DNA of 64,000 nt from Rhizobiaceae bacterium (GTDB lineage: Bacteria > Pseudomonadota > Alphaproteobacteria > Rhizobiales > Rhizobiaceae): NCBI GenBank assembly GCA_023953775.1, contig JAMLJD010000001.1, positions 103,380 through 167,379 on the forward strand. The letters run 5' to 3'. Below the pieces are notes generated by a model. The model was not told the origin of the DNA. It saw nothing but the letters and a program-made list of their open reading frames with translations, and did not search any database. The position numbers and the translations under genes were made by a program. This document shows positions 8,033 to 20,379 of the stretch, in pieces (the stretch's first letter is position 1; every line of letters begins with the position of its first letter).

Positions 8033-9586
8033 TTGAACCGTTACGCCATCATCGGGGTGCACGCTTTCGCGCGGCTCTTTTGCGCCGTGCTGCTTGTCGC
8101 GTTCACGGCAGGCTCCCCCGTACGCGGCGAACCGGCGAAGGAGCTGCGCGGCGTCGCGCTGGTCATCGGCCAATCTGCGTACGAGCATCTCGCGCCGCTC
8201 GCCAATCCCGCCGGCGATGCCCGCGCCATCGAGGACCTTCTGGCCAGGCTCGGTTTTGAAACCACCGTCGTTTCCGATCGCGATGCCCGGCAGTTGCTCA
8301 GGGCGCTCGACAACTTCGTCGAGGATGCCGAGGGCGCCGATGTCGCCGTCATCTATTATGCCGGCCACGGCATCGAGGCCGGCGGCGAAAACTGGCTCGT
8401 GCCGGTTGATGCCGATATTTCCGCGCTTGATGCCGCCGGCGGCAGGCTGGTGCCTGTTTCCGGCGTCATCGAGGAACTCGGGAAAACGGTCGCCATCACG
8501 GTCGTCCTGCTGGATGCCTGCCGCGACAACCCCTTCCCGTCGGGCGCCACGCTCAAGGTCTCGGCCGATGCGCCGCCCGTTCCCATCGCGTCGACCGGCC
8601 TTGCCATGGCCGACACGCGCGGCGCAGCGCGGCTCGTTCCGGCCACGCCCGCGACGGACAGCCTGGGCACGGTGATCGGCTTCGCCGCCGAGCCGGGCAA
8701 GCCGGCGCTGGACGGACCGGGTGGCGAACACAGCCCCTATGCGGCGGCGCTGCTCAAACATCTTTCGGCCGGCGGCGTCTCCTTCTCGGACCTGATGACG
8801 ATGGTGACCGAGGAGGTCTACCTGGCGACCGGCACCCAACAGCGGCCATGGACCAATGCGAGCCTCAGGAGGCTGCTCTATTTCGGCGGGGTGCCCGAGG
8901 ACGACGACGGCGACGACGCCCTGATCCGCGACGCGCGGCGCAGTCTGCTCATGACCATCGCGGCGACCCCGCAACCCACCAGGAACTTCCTCGAAACGCT
9001 GGCCGCGCGGGACAAGCTGCCGCTCGACCAGCTCTACGGCATGCTGGAGCAGCTCGATGTCGACATCTCGGCGGGGCCCGACGAGCTCGACGAGCAACTC
9101 AGGACGGGTGCCGAGAACCTGAAGAAGTTCATCGCGGAGAAGGTCGCGCCCGTGCGCACCGACCCGGAGCTGATCAGGCTCGCCGGCCTTGCCGAGAGGG
9201 CGCAGGCAGAGGGCGCCATCGGGCTGGCTGCGCAATACCGCGCGAAGGCGAGCGCGCGCGCCGACGAGCTTGCAGAAACGCTCGACCGGCGGGAGGCCGA
9301 CCTCAAGGCCGACAGGCTGCAGATTGCCGCGACCTATGCAGAGCATGCCGAAACTGCCGTGCTGGCTTTCGATTACCGCACCGCCGCCGCCGAATACGCC
9401 AAGGCCTACGAGCAGGTGGCGAAATGGGATGACAAACTTGCCACCGAGTACAAGTTCAGGGAAGCGGATGCCCTGCGGGATTTCGGCGAAATTCAAAGGG
9501 GACAACGCAGTCCTGAGAAGGCAATAGCAACGGCCCGAGGTCGTGCGCATCGCCGAGGCTTTTCCCGATCGCGAAAAAGCGGGTAG
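8033..9586 (+). CDS. Secreted caspase-fold peptidase (C14) with helical C-terminal part, 3' end disrupted
   Basis: Bacterial caspase-like (orthocaspase) protein. After a signal peptide (residues 1-33, core LFCAVLLVAFTAG) comes the p20-type fold: VALVIGQSAYEHL at 41-53, catalytic His112 in VIYYAGHGIE and catalytic Cys163 in VVLLDACRDNPF, then FAAEPGK and the HSPYAAALLKHL segment. From about residue 300 the chain is helical, with a TPR-like stretch at 430-490 (YRTAAAEYAKAYEQVAKWDD). The frame then ends in a basic tail that does not look like protein; an adjacent frame resumes TPR units, so the original gene continued downstream. Start: no ATG is available; TTG 8033 yields a full signal peptide, GTG 8057 is the alternative. 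Substrate unknown; such enzymes cleave after Arg/Lys in related families. Confidence 0.85.
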   Translation: MNRYAIIGVHAFARLFCAVLLVAFTAGSPVRGEPAKELRGVALVIGQSAYEHLAPLANPAGDARAIEDLLARLGFETTVVSDRDARQLLRALDNFVEDAEGADVAVIYYAGHGIEAGGENWLVPVDADISALDAAGGRLVPVSGVIEELGKTVAITVVLLDACRDNPFPSGATLKVSADAPPVPIASTGLAMADTRGAARLVPATPATDSLGTVIGFAAEPGKPALDGPGGEHSPYAAALLKHLSAGGVSFSDLMTMVTEEVYLATGTQQRPWTNASLRRLLYFGGVPEDDDGDDALIRDARRSLLMTIAATPQPTRNFLETLAARDKLPLDQLYGMLEQLDVDISAGPDELDEQLRTGAENLKKFIAEKVAPVRTDPELIRLAGLAERAQAEGAIGLAAQYRAKASARADELAETLDRREADLKADRLQIAATYAEHAETAVLAFDYRTAAAEYAKAYEQVAKWDDKLATEYKFREADALRDFGEIQRGQRSPEKAIATARGRAHRRGFSRSRKSG

Positions 9587-11441
9587 CGGCTCAAGACCAT
9601 CTTGGCACCGCGCTCAGCATTCTCGGCGCGCGTGAGCGTGGTACAGGGCGGCTTGAGGAAGCCGTCAACGTCTTCCGCGCGGCTCTCCGTGACAGTGGTC
9701 CGGTCGAGAGCGCCAGCCGCCGACGGGCGCTGACGCAGGACAATCTCGGCAACGCCTTGCCCGGCTTGGTGAGCGGGCGCGGAAAACGAAAGGCTGCTTG
9801 AGGCCATCGCTGCCTATCATACCGCACTGCTGGAACGCACCGTCCGCGTGCCGGCCGACGGGCTTCTAATATGTTGTGAACCTGGGCTCTAGTGTTGGTG
9901 GAGGCTTGTGAACGCCCGGACAACGCGGCATGGCTTGAACAAGCGGTGATCGCTACCGTGCCGCATGAGGTACGAACACGCGAAAGCGCACTGCTCGACT
10001 GGGCGCTGACGCAGCGCAATCTGCGACCGTTCTTTGGACGCCTAGTTGTTACAAGACCGACGGTAAGCGTCACAAGAGGCGCTGGCTGCTAATAGAGCTG
10101 CCCTGGAGGCGCTCCATCGCGAACGCACGCCCTCTCCTTCCTCGAATGGGCTCGGGCCCACCACGCCGCCTGGGGCTCGTGCTCCATGCCCTCGGCAAGC
10201 GCCAGACGGATTCGACGATGCTGGAGCAGGCTCTGCCGCGCGGTCATGCGGCGCTGGAAGAACGGACCTGGACCGCGACCTGACTCCAGTGGGCAAACGC
10301 AGAACTGCGAAAGGTACCAGGCCAGAAACGCTAGGGTGAGCGCGAGGCGGGCTCCGCTCGTCTGGAACAGGCTGTAGCGGCCTACCGAGCAGCCCTTCCG
10401 AGCGTGGCTGCCAGCGCAGCCCACTGGACTGGGCAATGACGCAGAACAATCTTGGCCTGCCTCATGGAACTGGGACGGCGAGAACCCGCCATCGCAGGCT
10501 GGAACAGGCTACATCCGCCTCCGCGCCGCGCTGCAAGAATATATGCCGCAAAGCCAGTGCCCCGTTCCAGTGGGCAACGGTGCAGAACAATCTAGGAAAC
10601 GCGCTTCGGGCGCTCGGGGAACGAGAGGCAGCAAACGACACGCGACGGCGCTTGTCGCCTACAACGCTGCATTGCAGGTATTCACCCGTCAAGAAAATCC
10701 GTTGCTATGGGCTGCCACGCAAACAATCCTGTCTCACCCGAAACGCTTGGCGCCACGATGGCGACCGGCGATTGGCTTAACCAGGCCGTCGTGGCCTTCC
10801 GCACCGCGCTGGAGGGCTACTCGAGCGAAATAGGACCCTTGCAATGGAGGACCGTTCAGACCAACCTCGCTGGCCAACGCTCTGCGCCTTTAGCCAATCG
10901 CTCAGGTGAAGATGTCCATCTTCGCAACGTCGCCGCCTACCGCGCGTCGCTGAAGGAGCGCACACGCGAGGCCGACCTGTCCGGCTGGGTTATCCTCGCC
11001 CACTTTAACCCGGGCCCAGTTGTTCTCCAGATTGGGCAGCCGAGCCGTTGACGACCCTGCCCGCGCCGGCAGGCATCTCGCACAGGCGATCGTCTCGGCG
11101 CGCGCCGCGCAACGCATCTTCACGCGGGCGGACAAGCCGCTTCGCTGGGCCACGCTGCAAAACCTCATCGGCTACGATCTCGTTCTGCTCGGCGAGCAGA
11201 CGGACGCGCTACCTCGCTTCGAGGAGGCTGTCCCTATCCTACGGCAATTCTTGAGATACAGCAGGCGCTCCAATCAACGTCCGTCCCCTTCACCGCGGAC
11301 AGCTCAGCCGCGCGCTTCTCGGCTTCGGTGAGCGCAAGCGCGACCGCGCAATGCTTCTGGAAGCGAAGGCTGTCTGCGAAAGCGCCGCCGCTGGTCTGAG
11401 CGCAGCAGCCGGCAAGGACCAGCTCGCCAAATGACGGCCAG
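9587..11441 (+). pseudogene. Decayed array of 47-residue TPR units (3' continuation of caspase-like gene)
   Basis: No frame stays open, but all three forward frames carry fragments of one repeat whose core reads like TQNNLGNALRALGERE followed by LEEAV.AYRAALEERTRE..PL.WA. Landmarks for the TQNNLG core lie near 9734, 10009, 10436, 10576, 10713, 10853 and 11149, that is at multiples of about 141 bp (47 codons). Around a dozen units fit. The last recognisable piece ends with LLEAKAVCESAAAGLSAA and a stop near 11.44 kb. Indels occur roughly every 50-150 bp. Either the gene is dead or the sequence is inaccurate here; the damage continues in carB. From 11.44 to 11.65 kb nothing else is visible. Confidence 0.75.
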
Positions 11442-11648
11442 GCATCTGCAACAGACGAACGCCGCCCCCGAAACGCCTGAATGAAGCAGTCTTCAAGGGC
11501 TTCCCACACTCCCGCCTTCTCCCCTATAAGGCCCGCCTTAGCCTGACAGATTCCATTTCTGCGCAGCTCACTGGGCCGCAACGCGTGAGCGCGCCGACAG
11601 CGGACCAGCCCAGCGCCCTGCGCTCGACGACGCCCGGACGGACCATTC

Positions 11649-15156
<3,508 letters not shown>

Positions 15157-15185
15157 GGAATGGAAATCTCAACTAGCAGAGTTCT

Positions 15186-16973
15186 CTATCGGTAGAAGGT
15201 GTTGAATATCTTCTGTTTAAGCCACCTACGCACAGGGTCTGTCAACGCACGGAAATGCCAGAATCGAAAATAGTCCATCAATGTAAGAATCATTACGAGG
15301 ACCGCAACACCTACCAGAACAATACCATATGCGCCACCATACCCGTTCCTGACAATTCCATCTACGGCAAAAACAGAAACAGTTAAAAACATTAATACCT
15401 CTATAGTAGTAACAATCGCGTCCGATATTTCATTTGACCTGTTAAGACCCTTTTCTCGATAGTCTTGAATACCAGATTCTATTCCAGAAGCCTTAGCGTC
15501 TTCGCGAATCCGCTCCTTCTCCGTCTCGTGCTCAGTAGCCTTCCTAGCGACCTCTTCGTTCGCACGCGCTAGTATCTCGGCAGGACTTAGGACGTGCAAA
15601 ATGGCCGTGCGCCCAAACGCCTCGCGTTTTGCAATCCGCCTGACCGTAGTGATTACGGCTGCGTCGTTGTCGTCGTACCCGTCGTAGCTATTCAGCTTGC
15701 TGAACAATTCTTGATAGAAATCATTGTCCGGACGTAATGCATCGTAGCAATTGGCGAGCAGTTGCTGACTAGCTCGTGCTTCGTCTATCTCCCGATCCTT
15801 TGCCAACCAGAATATGGTGCAGGCCTGAGAAACATGGAAAACGGGCGGAATTTCATTGTGCCCCATCTGCCTCTCATTAATCAGAAATCGGCGCGCGAAG
15901 CTCGCCAACAACCGATTGGAAGTAACAAAAATACTAGGACATTCTGCCAAATCCCTGACAGGTCTACCAAGGCGCATTCTAAATACGTGGCCCAGTGATA
16001 TTGCATCGTGCTCGGCGTTCTCGTGGGAATAGGTACGGTCCTTTAGTTTAGCTTGCGCGACTAGCCCTTCAGCGAACTTCCGCTCATCAATTTGGTTGCG
16101 GACATTTTTCTGGAACCCAGATCGTTCATAACCTGCAGGAAAGATATTATTCGCCGCGAGGCGTTCAACGAAGATGTGCTCCAGTGTACGGATTTGGCCT
16201 AGACTAACTTCTCCTCTCGTAATCGCATCACCCGTTTCACCAAATATGTTCGACCCGACATTTCCCTGCGCTACAATAGCAGAGAGAATATTTGCCGTTT
16301 CATCCTCATTTACCTGAAAAAATTCAGTCTTTATTTCCAAATCACCGATGTACCGGTGCAGCTCAGCAGTTGCTTTGTATAGCAAATCTCCAGATGTTCC
16401 GAGTATTCTTAGAAGAATGGCGGTATCATAGTACGCTGTCATTTTTGGAAAGCTATCAGCATTACCAAAACTCGTCAAAGAATATATGAAATCTTCAATC
16501 AAAACACCAACAAATATGTCTAATATAGCTGAATACGAATCAGAATCATTTTCATGACAAAATCTGATAAAATCGGCGATTACATATCTCTCAACCTCAA
16601 GCGAATCTGAAACTATTACTGATTTAATCTTCTTTGGTTTGTTAGCTGGCTCCGATGACGGTTTGAGAAACGAAATGAGGGCGTCCGACCAGCTTTTGGA
16701 AAAAAGAGCTCCACTTAGATCGTTAGTATTGACGTATTCGTTAAGAGTTTTTTCAATCTCTATTATTTTATTATCAATGTAGAATAATTGACCTTCTGTC
16801 TCTTTAGACTTGTTTACCTTATATATACGAATAATACTATCGTACTCAACGATGCCTTCACTTTGTAGTATTGGCATCATGTATTCAAGCGTGTATATTG
16901 GTATATCTATTCCTAATCCATCAACACATTTTGAGATCACAAGATCCAATTTGAAATCCGGATTGATCGCCAA
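15186..16973 (-). CDS. AT-rich accessory gene: PIN-like domain protein with C-terminal membrane anchor
   Basis: Not a family I can name. The 595-residue protein combines an N-terminal alpha/beta region (1-75), a linker, a probable PIN-like nuclease fold, a charged coiled coil (about 465-500) and two C-terminal membrane helices (about 523-541 and 548-567). The PIN reading rests on the acidic set and its spacing: Asp183 in AYYDTAILLRILG, Glu223/Glu225 in VNEDETANIL, Asp323 in AEHDAISLG and the strand-end IFVTSNRLL (348-356). Base composition is far more AT-rich than all neighbours, a sign of transfer. The only start is TTG at 16973, directly after an in-frame stop and inside the preceding small gene, so a frameshift joining the two is possible. 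A membrane-tethered RNase or defence effector is speculation. Confidence 0.7.
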   Translation of the reverse strand: MAINPDFKLDLVISKCVDGLGIDIPIYTLEYMMPILQSEGIVEYDSIIRIYKVNKSKETEGQLFYIDNKIIEIEKTLNEYVNTNDLSGALFSKSWSDALISFLKPSSEPANKPKKIKSVIVSDSLEVERYVIADFIRFCHENDSDSYSAILDIFVGVLIEDFIYSLTSFGNADSFPKMTAYYDTAILLRILGTSGDLLYKATAELHRYIGDLEIKTEFFQVNEDETANILSAIVAQGNVGSNIFGETGDAITRGEVSLGQIRTLEHIFVERLAANNIFPAGYERSGFQKNVRNQIDERKFAEGLVAQAKLKDRTYSHENAEHDAISLGHVFRMRLGRPVRDLAECPSIFVTSNRLLASFARRFLINERQMGHNEIPPVFHVSQACTIFWLAKDREIDEARASQQLLANCYDALRPDNDFYQELFSKLNSYDGYDDNDAAVITTVRRIAKREAFGRTAILHVLSPAEILARANEEVARKATEHETEKERIREDAKASGIESGIQDYREKGLNRSNEISDAIVTTIEVLMFLTVSVFAVDGIVRNGYGGAYGIVLVGVAVLVMILTLMDYFRFWHFRALTDPVRRWLKQKIFNTFYR

Positions 16974-17139
16974 GTGAGCGTTTTAACCAATCCGGACAAT
17001 GGTCAACAATGTCACGAACTGGGTTATTGGTCTTTTGTGTTGATTCGAAGAGGGAATGAAGGACCGCGTATCCTAAACTGCGCCGACCCTGTCCCACAGC
17101 TGATTCCAGATCGCTCAAGGACAATTGCTGCCTAGACAT
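16921..17139 (-). CDS. Small protein overlapping the PIN-like gene; possible true N-terminus of it
   Basis: 72 residues beginning MSRQQLSLSDLE, soluble and helical, with an end (SGFQIGSCDLKMC) that is simply the other reading of the neighbour's first codons. The overlap with the 595-residue gene is 53 bp in another frame. Read across a one-base shift near 16975-16990, WLKRSL would run directly into AINPDFKLDL, giving one protein of about 650 residues. Either it is a separate short upstream gene, translationally coupled, or the 5' exon-like part of a frameshifted gene. Composition is less AT-rich than the larger gene. Confidence 0.5.
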   Translation of the reverse strand: MSRQQLSLSDLESAVGQGRRSLGYAVLHSLFESTQKTNNPVRDIVDHCPDWLKRSLGDQSGFQIGSCDLKMC

Positions 17140-17427
17140 TGTTGTCTCTCCTCCGCGCATGATGGCAATGTTTGACGATATCGAAGTTCATTTGCCTGGA
17201 TGCCGCAAGTACGAAAATGCAAATGAGAAGATTGTTGTGTAGTAGTGGGTTGGTTAACCGTGCTGCGTGATGGCGTTTGTGAAATCGCAAACTCATTTGG
17301 GCCTAGCGGGACCGTGTCCGCCAGAATCGCAGCAAATTCCGGAACGGCGGCTGTTAGTGTTAGTTTCGTCATCGCCCCCACTTTTCACCGTTCGGCCACT
17401 ATGTCGTGAATGCCATGCAGCGGGCCG

Positions 17428-17631
17428 ATGATGACCAAGCTCGAAAAGATCGAACGGTCCGTTGCCGAATTGTCGGAAGCCGAACTCAAGCGCTTTGCCG
17501 CCTGGTTCGCCGACTTTCAATGGGAGCGTTGGGATCGGCAACTTGAACGGGACGTCGAAGCCGGCAAGCCCGACAGGCTTGCCGATGAAGCGCTTGCCGA
17601 TCACCGCACGGGCCGGACCCGCCCTCTTTGA
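17428..17631 (+). CDS. Orphan type II antitoxin-like protein
   Basis: Short acidic helical protein (67-68 residues) with the pattern MTKLEKIERSVAELSEAELKRF...WFADFQWERWDRQLERDVEAGK..RLADEALADHR.GRTRPL. This matches a common rhizobial antitoxin that is normally followed within a few bases by a RelE/ParE-like toxin gene. Here the codons after the stop do not encode a toxin in any frame, so the antitoxin is solitary. It lies between the AT-rich accessory gene and a field of palindromic repeats, consistent with remnants of mobile or unstable DNA. ATG at 17428 or 17431 can serve as start. Confidence 0.68.
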   Translation: MMTKLEKIERSVAELSEAELKRFAAWFADFQWERWDRQLERDVEAGKPDRLADEALADHRTGRTRPL

Positions 17632-17841
17632 GGCGTCGCATCTTCTGACGGCATCTCGACCAGCGAAAGGTCGCGCTCCTATCTCCCTCCTGGCGGGGGG
17701 AGAAAGCCTTTTCCTGCATTTGCGAAGCGGAGCGAGCAAGTGCTTGGAAAAGACAAGAGAGGGGGTCAGCGAGCACACAATCCCCACTCTTGCAATTTCT
17801 GGCGCTTGGCCTTCGCAACGCTCGGCCAAGGCACCGAAATC

Positions 17842-18319
17842 GCTATCTCTCCCGCCAGGGGAGAGATAGCGCCGCCATCACCCGCCTCGCCAATCTCCAG
17901 ACAGGGGGACAAAATCACCTCCGAAAAGGCTCTCTTACCCGCCACCCCCTTGTCCCTACTGACTACCAAATGGCGACTACCCGCACTGGCCGGGCTTGCC
18001 GATGGACCTCATCCTGAGGGTCCGTAGGACGGGCAAGACCCGTGGGTTGCCCTTAATGCCGTAGGCGGGCCGCCAAGAACCCTGCCGCGCCGCCGGCACG
18101 CCTAAGCGCTGTACATTCTGCGCCGCGCAAGCCGCCCTCTTTGGGGCAATCCGAAGGGCGGGGTGAGGTTGATGAGAAAGAGCTCGACGGGCTGATTGTA
18201 CATCGAGCAGTGGAATTTACCCCTACCCGGCACGTTTCACGCGCCGACCTCCCCACAAGGGGGAGGTGGGGCGTCGTGCCATGCCGCCCGCCCTCATCCT
18301 GAGCTTGTCGAAGGATGAG
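17842..18319. repeat. Field of short palindromic intergenic repeats (17.63-18.53 kb has no gene)
   Basis: The 900 bp after the antitoxin gene contain no credible coding frame but several dyads: GCTATCTCTCCC with its exact complement (17842-17853/17859-17870), ACCTCCCC/GGGGAGGT (18247-18254/18260-18267) and CTCATCCT/AGGATGAG around GAGCTTGTCGA (18293-18319). A degenerate copy of the first type lies near 17.68 kb and of the last near 18.01 kb. The CATCCTGAGCTTGTCGAAGGATG element is very widespread between genes of alphaproteobacteria. Confidence 0.65.
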
Positions 18320-18529
18320 CCTGTCGAACGGTTCGAACGACCGGAGCCAAAGTGAAGGCCCGTCCGGTAGGACAGAGGGGGTGAAAGACGTCAGCAGTGC
18401 CTTCGACCGCCCGAAGCCTCCAACCCCGCCAAAACGGGGACAAAACATCGACGCCTCGATCCCCCAACCCCTTTCTCCGCCAACCGGACGTCTCCTCAAT
18501 TCCTCACCCTCACGGCCGCCTTTTTCCTC

Positions 18530-19357
18530 GTGCTCCTTCAGGCCGCGCCGTCCCATGCCCAGTGGTGCGGCAAGTCCGACGAGGCCCTCTTCGACGATCT
18601 TGGATCGATGCTTTGGGCAGGAAGCCCGCCGAGCGGCGAACGCCCCTACATCTACACGATGGCCGCGCCGTGGTGTCCTTACTGCACCCAGCTCTTCAAG
18701 ACGTTCCAGTCGGACCGCTACAGCTTCGATATCCGATACTTCGAGATCTGGCCCACCGGCGACGTTCACCGGAACCAGATCGCCGATGTGGCGCTGAACG
18801 GCACCAACTCGGCGCTGGCCCGGATATATCTCCAGCGAAAGTTCTCGCGCGACGGGATTTCCGATGCGCAGCGAAGCCTCGCCAACGAAGTCCAGGAAAT
18901 CCTGAGCATCGTCATCGACGAGCGCTATCGCGACCGGTTCTCCCAGCCGAAAATGGCAAGTCCGACATCGATCGCGCTCCTCGACGGCAAGATCGTCGTC
19001 ATCGAGGGCACGCCCAACCTTCAGGCGCTCGAACGGCTTTCCGGATCGATGCGCCGGCATGGACGGGACGACCGTCTCTCAGGCCTCGTGCGGGCCGGCA
19101 TACCGTCCGAGGTCCCGGCTCCCGATGCCTATTATGCCGTGCGCGACAATGTCGAAATCCGCATCCTGCCCGACGAGAAGGCGGTCGGCGCGATCTGCCT
19201 CAAATACACGCAGGGCCTCCGCTTCGATGGCATCGTGACGGTGTCGGGCAGGGAGTGGCTGGTAACCCGCCCCTTCCGGCCCGATACGACCCTCCGGCTC
19301 TATGCGCTGAAGGATGATTTCGTTTCGGCGACGGTGCTTGATCAGCAGAAGCAGTGA
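18530..19357 (+). CDS. Thioredoxin-fold protein with CPYC motif, probably periplasmic; start uncertain
   Basis: Disulphide oxidoreductase-like protein of about 275 residues. The active-site motif WCPYC (Cys49, Cys52 counted from the GTG at 18530) follows a beta strand, PYIYTMAAPWC, as in DsbG/DsbC or NrdH-like folds, and PTSIALLDGKIV near residue 148 resembles the cis-Pro strand. Oddity: the hydrophobic segment of a signal peptide (FLTLTAAFFLVLL, ending PSHA) is in frame but begins about ten codons upstream of the first usable start codon; no ATG, GTG or TTG precedes it in frame. Either the start was lost to a mutation or an unusual codon is used. No operon partner; substrate unknown. Confidence 0.68.
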   Translation: MLLQAAPSHAQWCGKSDEALFDDLGSMLWAGSPPSGERPYIYTMAAPWCPYCTQLFKTFQSDRYSFDIRYFEIWPTGDVHRNQIADVALNGTNSALARIYLQRKFSRDGISDAQRSLANEVQEILSIVIDERYRDRFSQPKMASPTSIALLDGKIVVIEGTPNLQALERLSGSMRRHGRDDRLSGLVRAGIPSEVPAPDAYYAVRDNVEIRILPDEKAVGAICLKYTQGLRFDGIVTVSGREWLVTRPFRPDTTLRLYALKDDFVSATVLDQQKQ

Positions 19358-19372
19358 GGCGCGGGAAGCCCC

Positions 19373-19936
19373 TCAATGATGCGCGGGCTTGGCCTCGTGC
19401 TTCTTCGGCGCCGCGCGTTCGGCGGCGAGCCGCGCCGCCTTGCCGTCGGCATTGTAGACCTCGGCCTTGAGATAGCGGCAGTTCTTGTCGTCGAGGATGC
19501 TGGTGCGGCGCGCGGCCGCCTCCCACGACAGGGTGGCGAGCAGCCCGTCGGCCTTGGCCTCCGCCTCGCTGGCCGCCTTCAGCGACGGCACCTGCGCCGC
19601 GCCGCAGGCATGGGCGATGATCACGCCCAGCGCGTAGGAATGGGTGAACGAGGTCTCCGCCGCGATGTCGAGCGGAATGGCCGCGACCTGCACCGGGTCG
19701 GCCGCTTCCGCGCCGTCCGCCGCATGCCCGTCGGCCTCGTCGCCGTCCTTTTCGGCGGCGGCATGGGCGTCGCCCGCCGGCGCGAAATAGAAGGTCCAGC
19801 CGGCATAGCCACCCCCCGCAAGCACCAGCGGCATCAGCGCGAAAAGCGCCAGCTTCAGCTTCGAGCGCTTCTTGGGCGCGGCCTCGCCGTCATTGGTGCT
19901 GTCGTCGGCGGCGGCTTTGGCGGGTTTCTTGCTCAT
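19373..19936 (-). CDS. Membrane-anchored protein of unknown function
   Basis: 187 residues: a charged cytoplasmic start with Lys-rich patch PKKRSK, one membrane helix at about 28-50 (LALFALMPLVLAGGGYAGW), then an Ala/Asp/Glu-rich linker and a periplasmic domain containing two Cys (AHACGAA, DDKNCRYL). The architecture resembles FliL-like or other single-pass periplasmic proteins, but flagellar genes are absent and no FliL motif is clear. Convergent with the thioredoxin-like gene, 15 bp apart. Function unknown. Confidence 0.7.
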   Translation of the reverse strand: MSKKPAKAAADDSTNDGEAAPKKRSKLKLALFALMPLVLAGGGYAGWTFYFAPAGDAHAAAEKDGDEADGHAADGAEAADPVQVAAIPLDIAAETSFTHSYALGVIIAHACGAAQVPSLKAASEAEAKADGLLATLSWEAAARRTSILDDKNCRYLKAEVYNADGKAARLAAERAAPKKHEAKPAHH

Positions 19937-20008
19937 GGCGGCGATCCTACCGGCGATTGCTTAAATTCCGGTAATCGCGCCGCCGCGTGTGGCTATGAGC
20001 GGCATTCC

Positions 20009-20302
20009 GGCCCAAGGCGGAGGCGGCGACTTGCCGCCCGCCGGTCGTCCGGCGCGCTCGCGCAGGCCAGCGAGCAGAGCGAGCGTACGGGCTGTGAGCG
20101 AAAATACGGCCGAAGGCCGAGCATGCGACCGCATGCCGGGCGTCATCGCCCGCCCCCGCGGAGCGCCAGCCGCGCCAGCGGCGGTACGGCGCGTGAGCGA
20201 GACTGCGGCCCAAGGCCGAGGCGGCGACTTGCCGCCCGCCGGTCGTCCGGCGCGCCCGCGCAGGCCAGCGAGCAGAGCGAGCGTACGGGCCGTGAGCCGA
20301 AA
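20009..20302. repeat. Three tandem ~98-bp GC-rich units
   Basis: Units start at 20009, 20107 and 20207. The first and third are nearly identical over about 95 bp (both read GGCGACTTGCCGCCCGCC and end in a CGAGCGTACGGG.. segment); the middle one is diverged but keeps both ends (CCGAAGGCCGAG, GGTACGG.GCGTGAGC). Length is near 99 bp so open frames run through on both strands, but composition and repetition argue against a protein. The whole 19.94-20.38 kb interval is otherwise empty. Confidence 0.7.
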
Positions 20303-20379
20303 GAAAAGAGAGGAACACCCGCGCCCTCCCGCGCGTTCTGCCGGCAGATTTCCGCAAACAGGAATGGGGAGTTGTGCCC

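Noticed and set aside
17115..17381. 88-residue minus-strand open frame upstream of the PIN-like gene
   Set aside because: Low-complexity translation without a domain or ribosome site; ends inside the next gene. Kept out although a short leader peptide cannot be excluded.
15157..17700. Integrated prophage or genomic island with attachment site
   Set aside because: Only the AT-rich composition supports it; no integrase, tRNA or flanking direct repeat was found.
18053..19060. Long minus-strand open frame over the repeat field and the thioredoxin-like gene
   Set aside because: Overlaps repeats and an antisense CPYC-motif gene; composition not protein-like.
20009..20302. CRISPR array
   Set aside because: Repeat units are about 98 bp and contiguous, without unique spacers.
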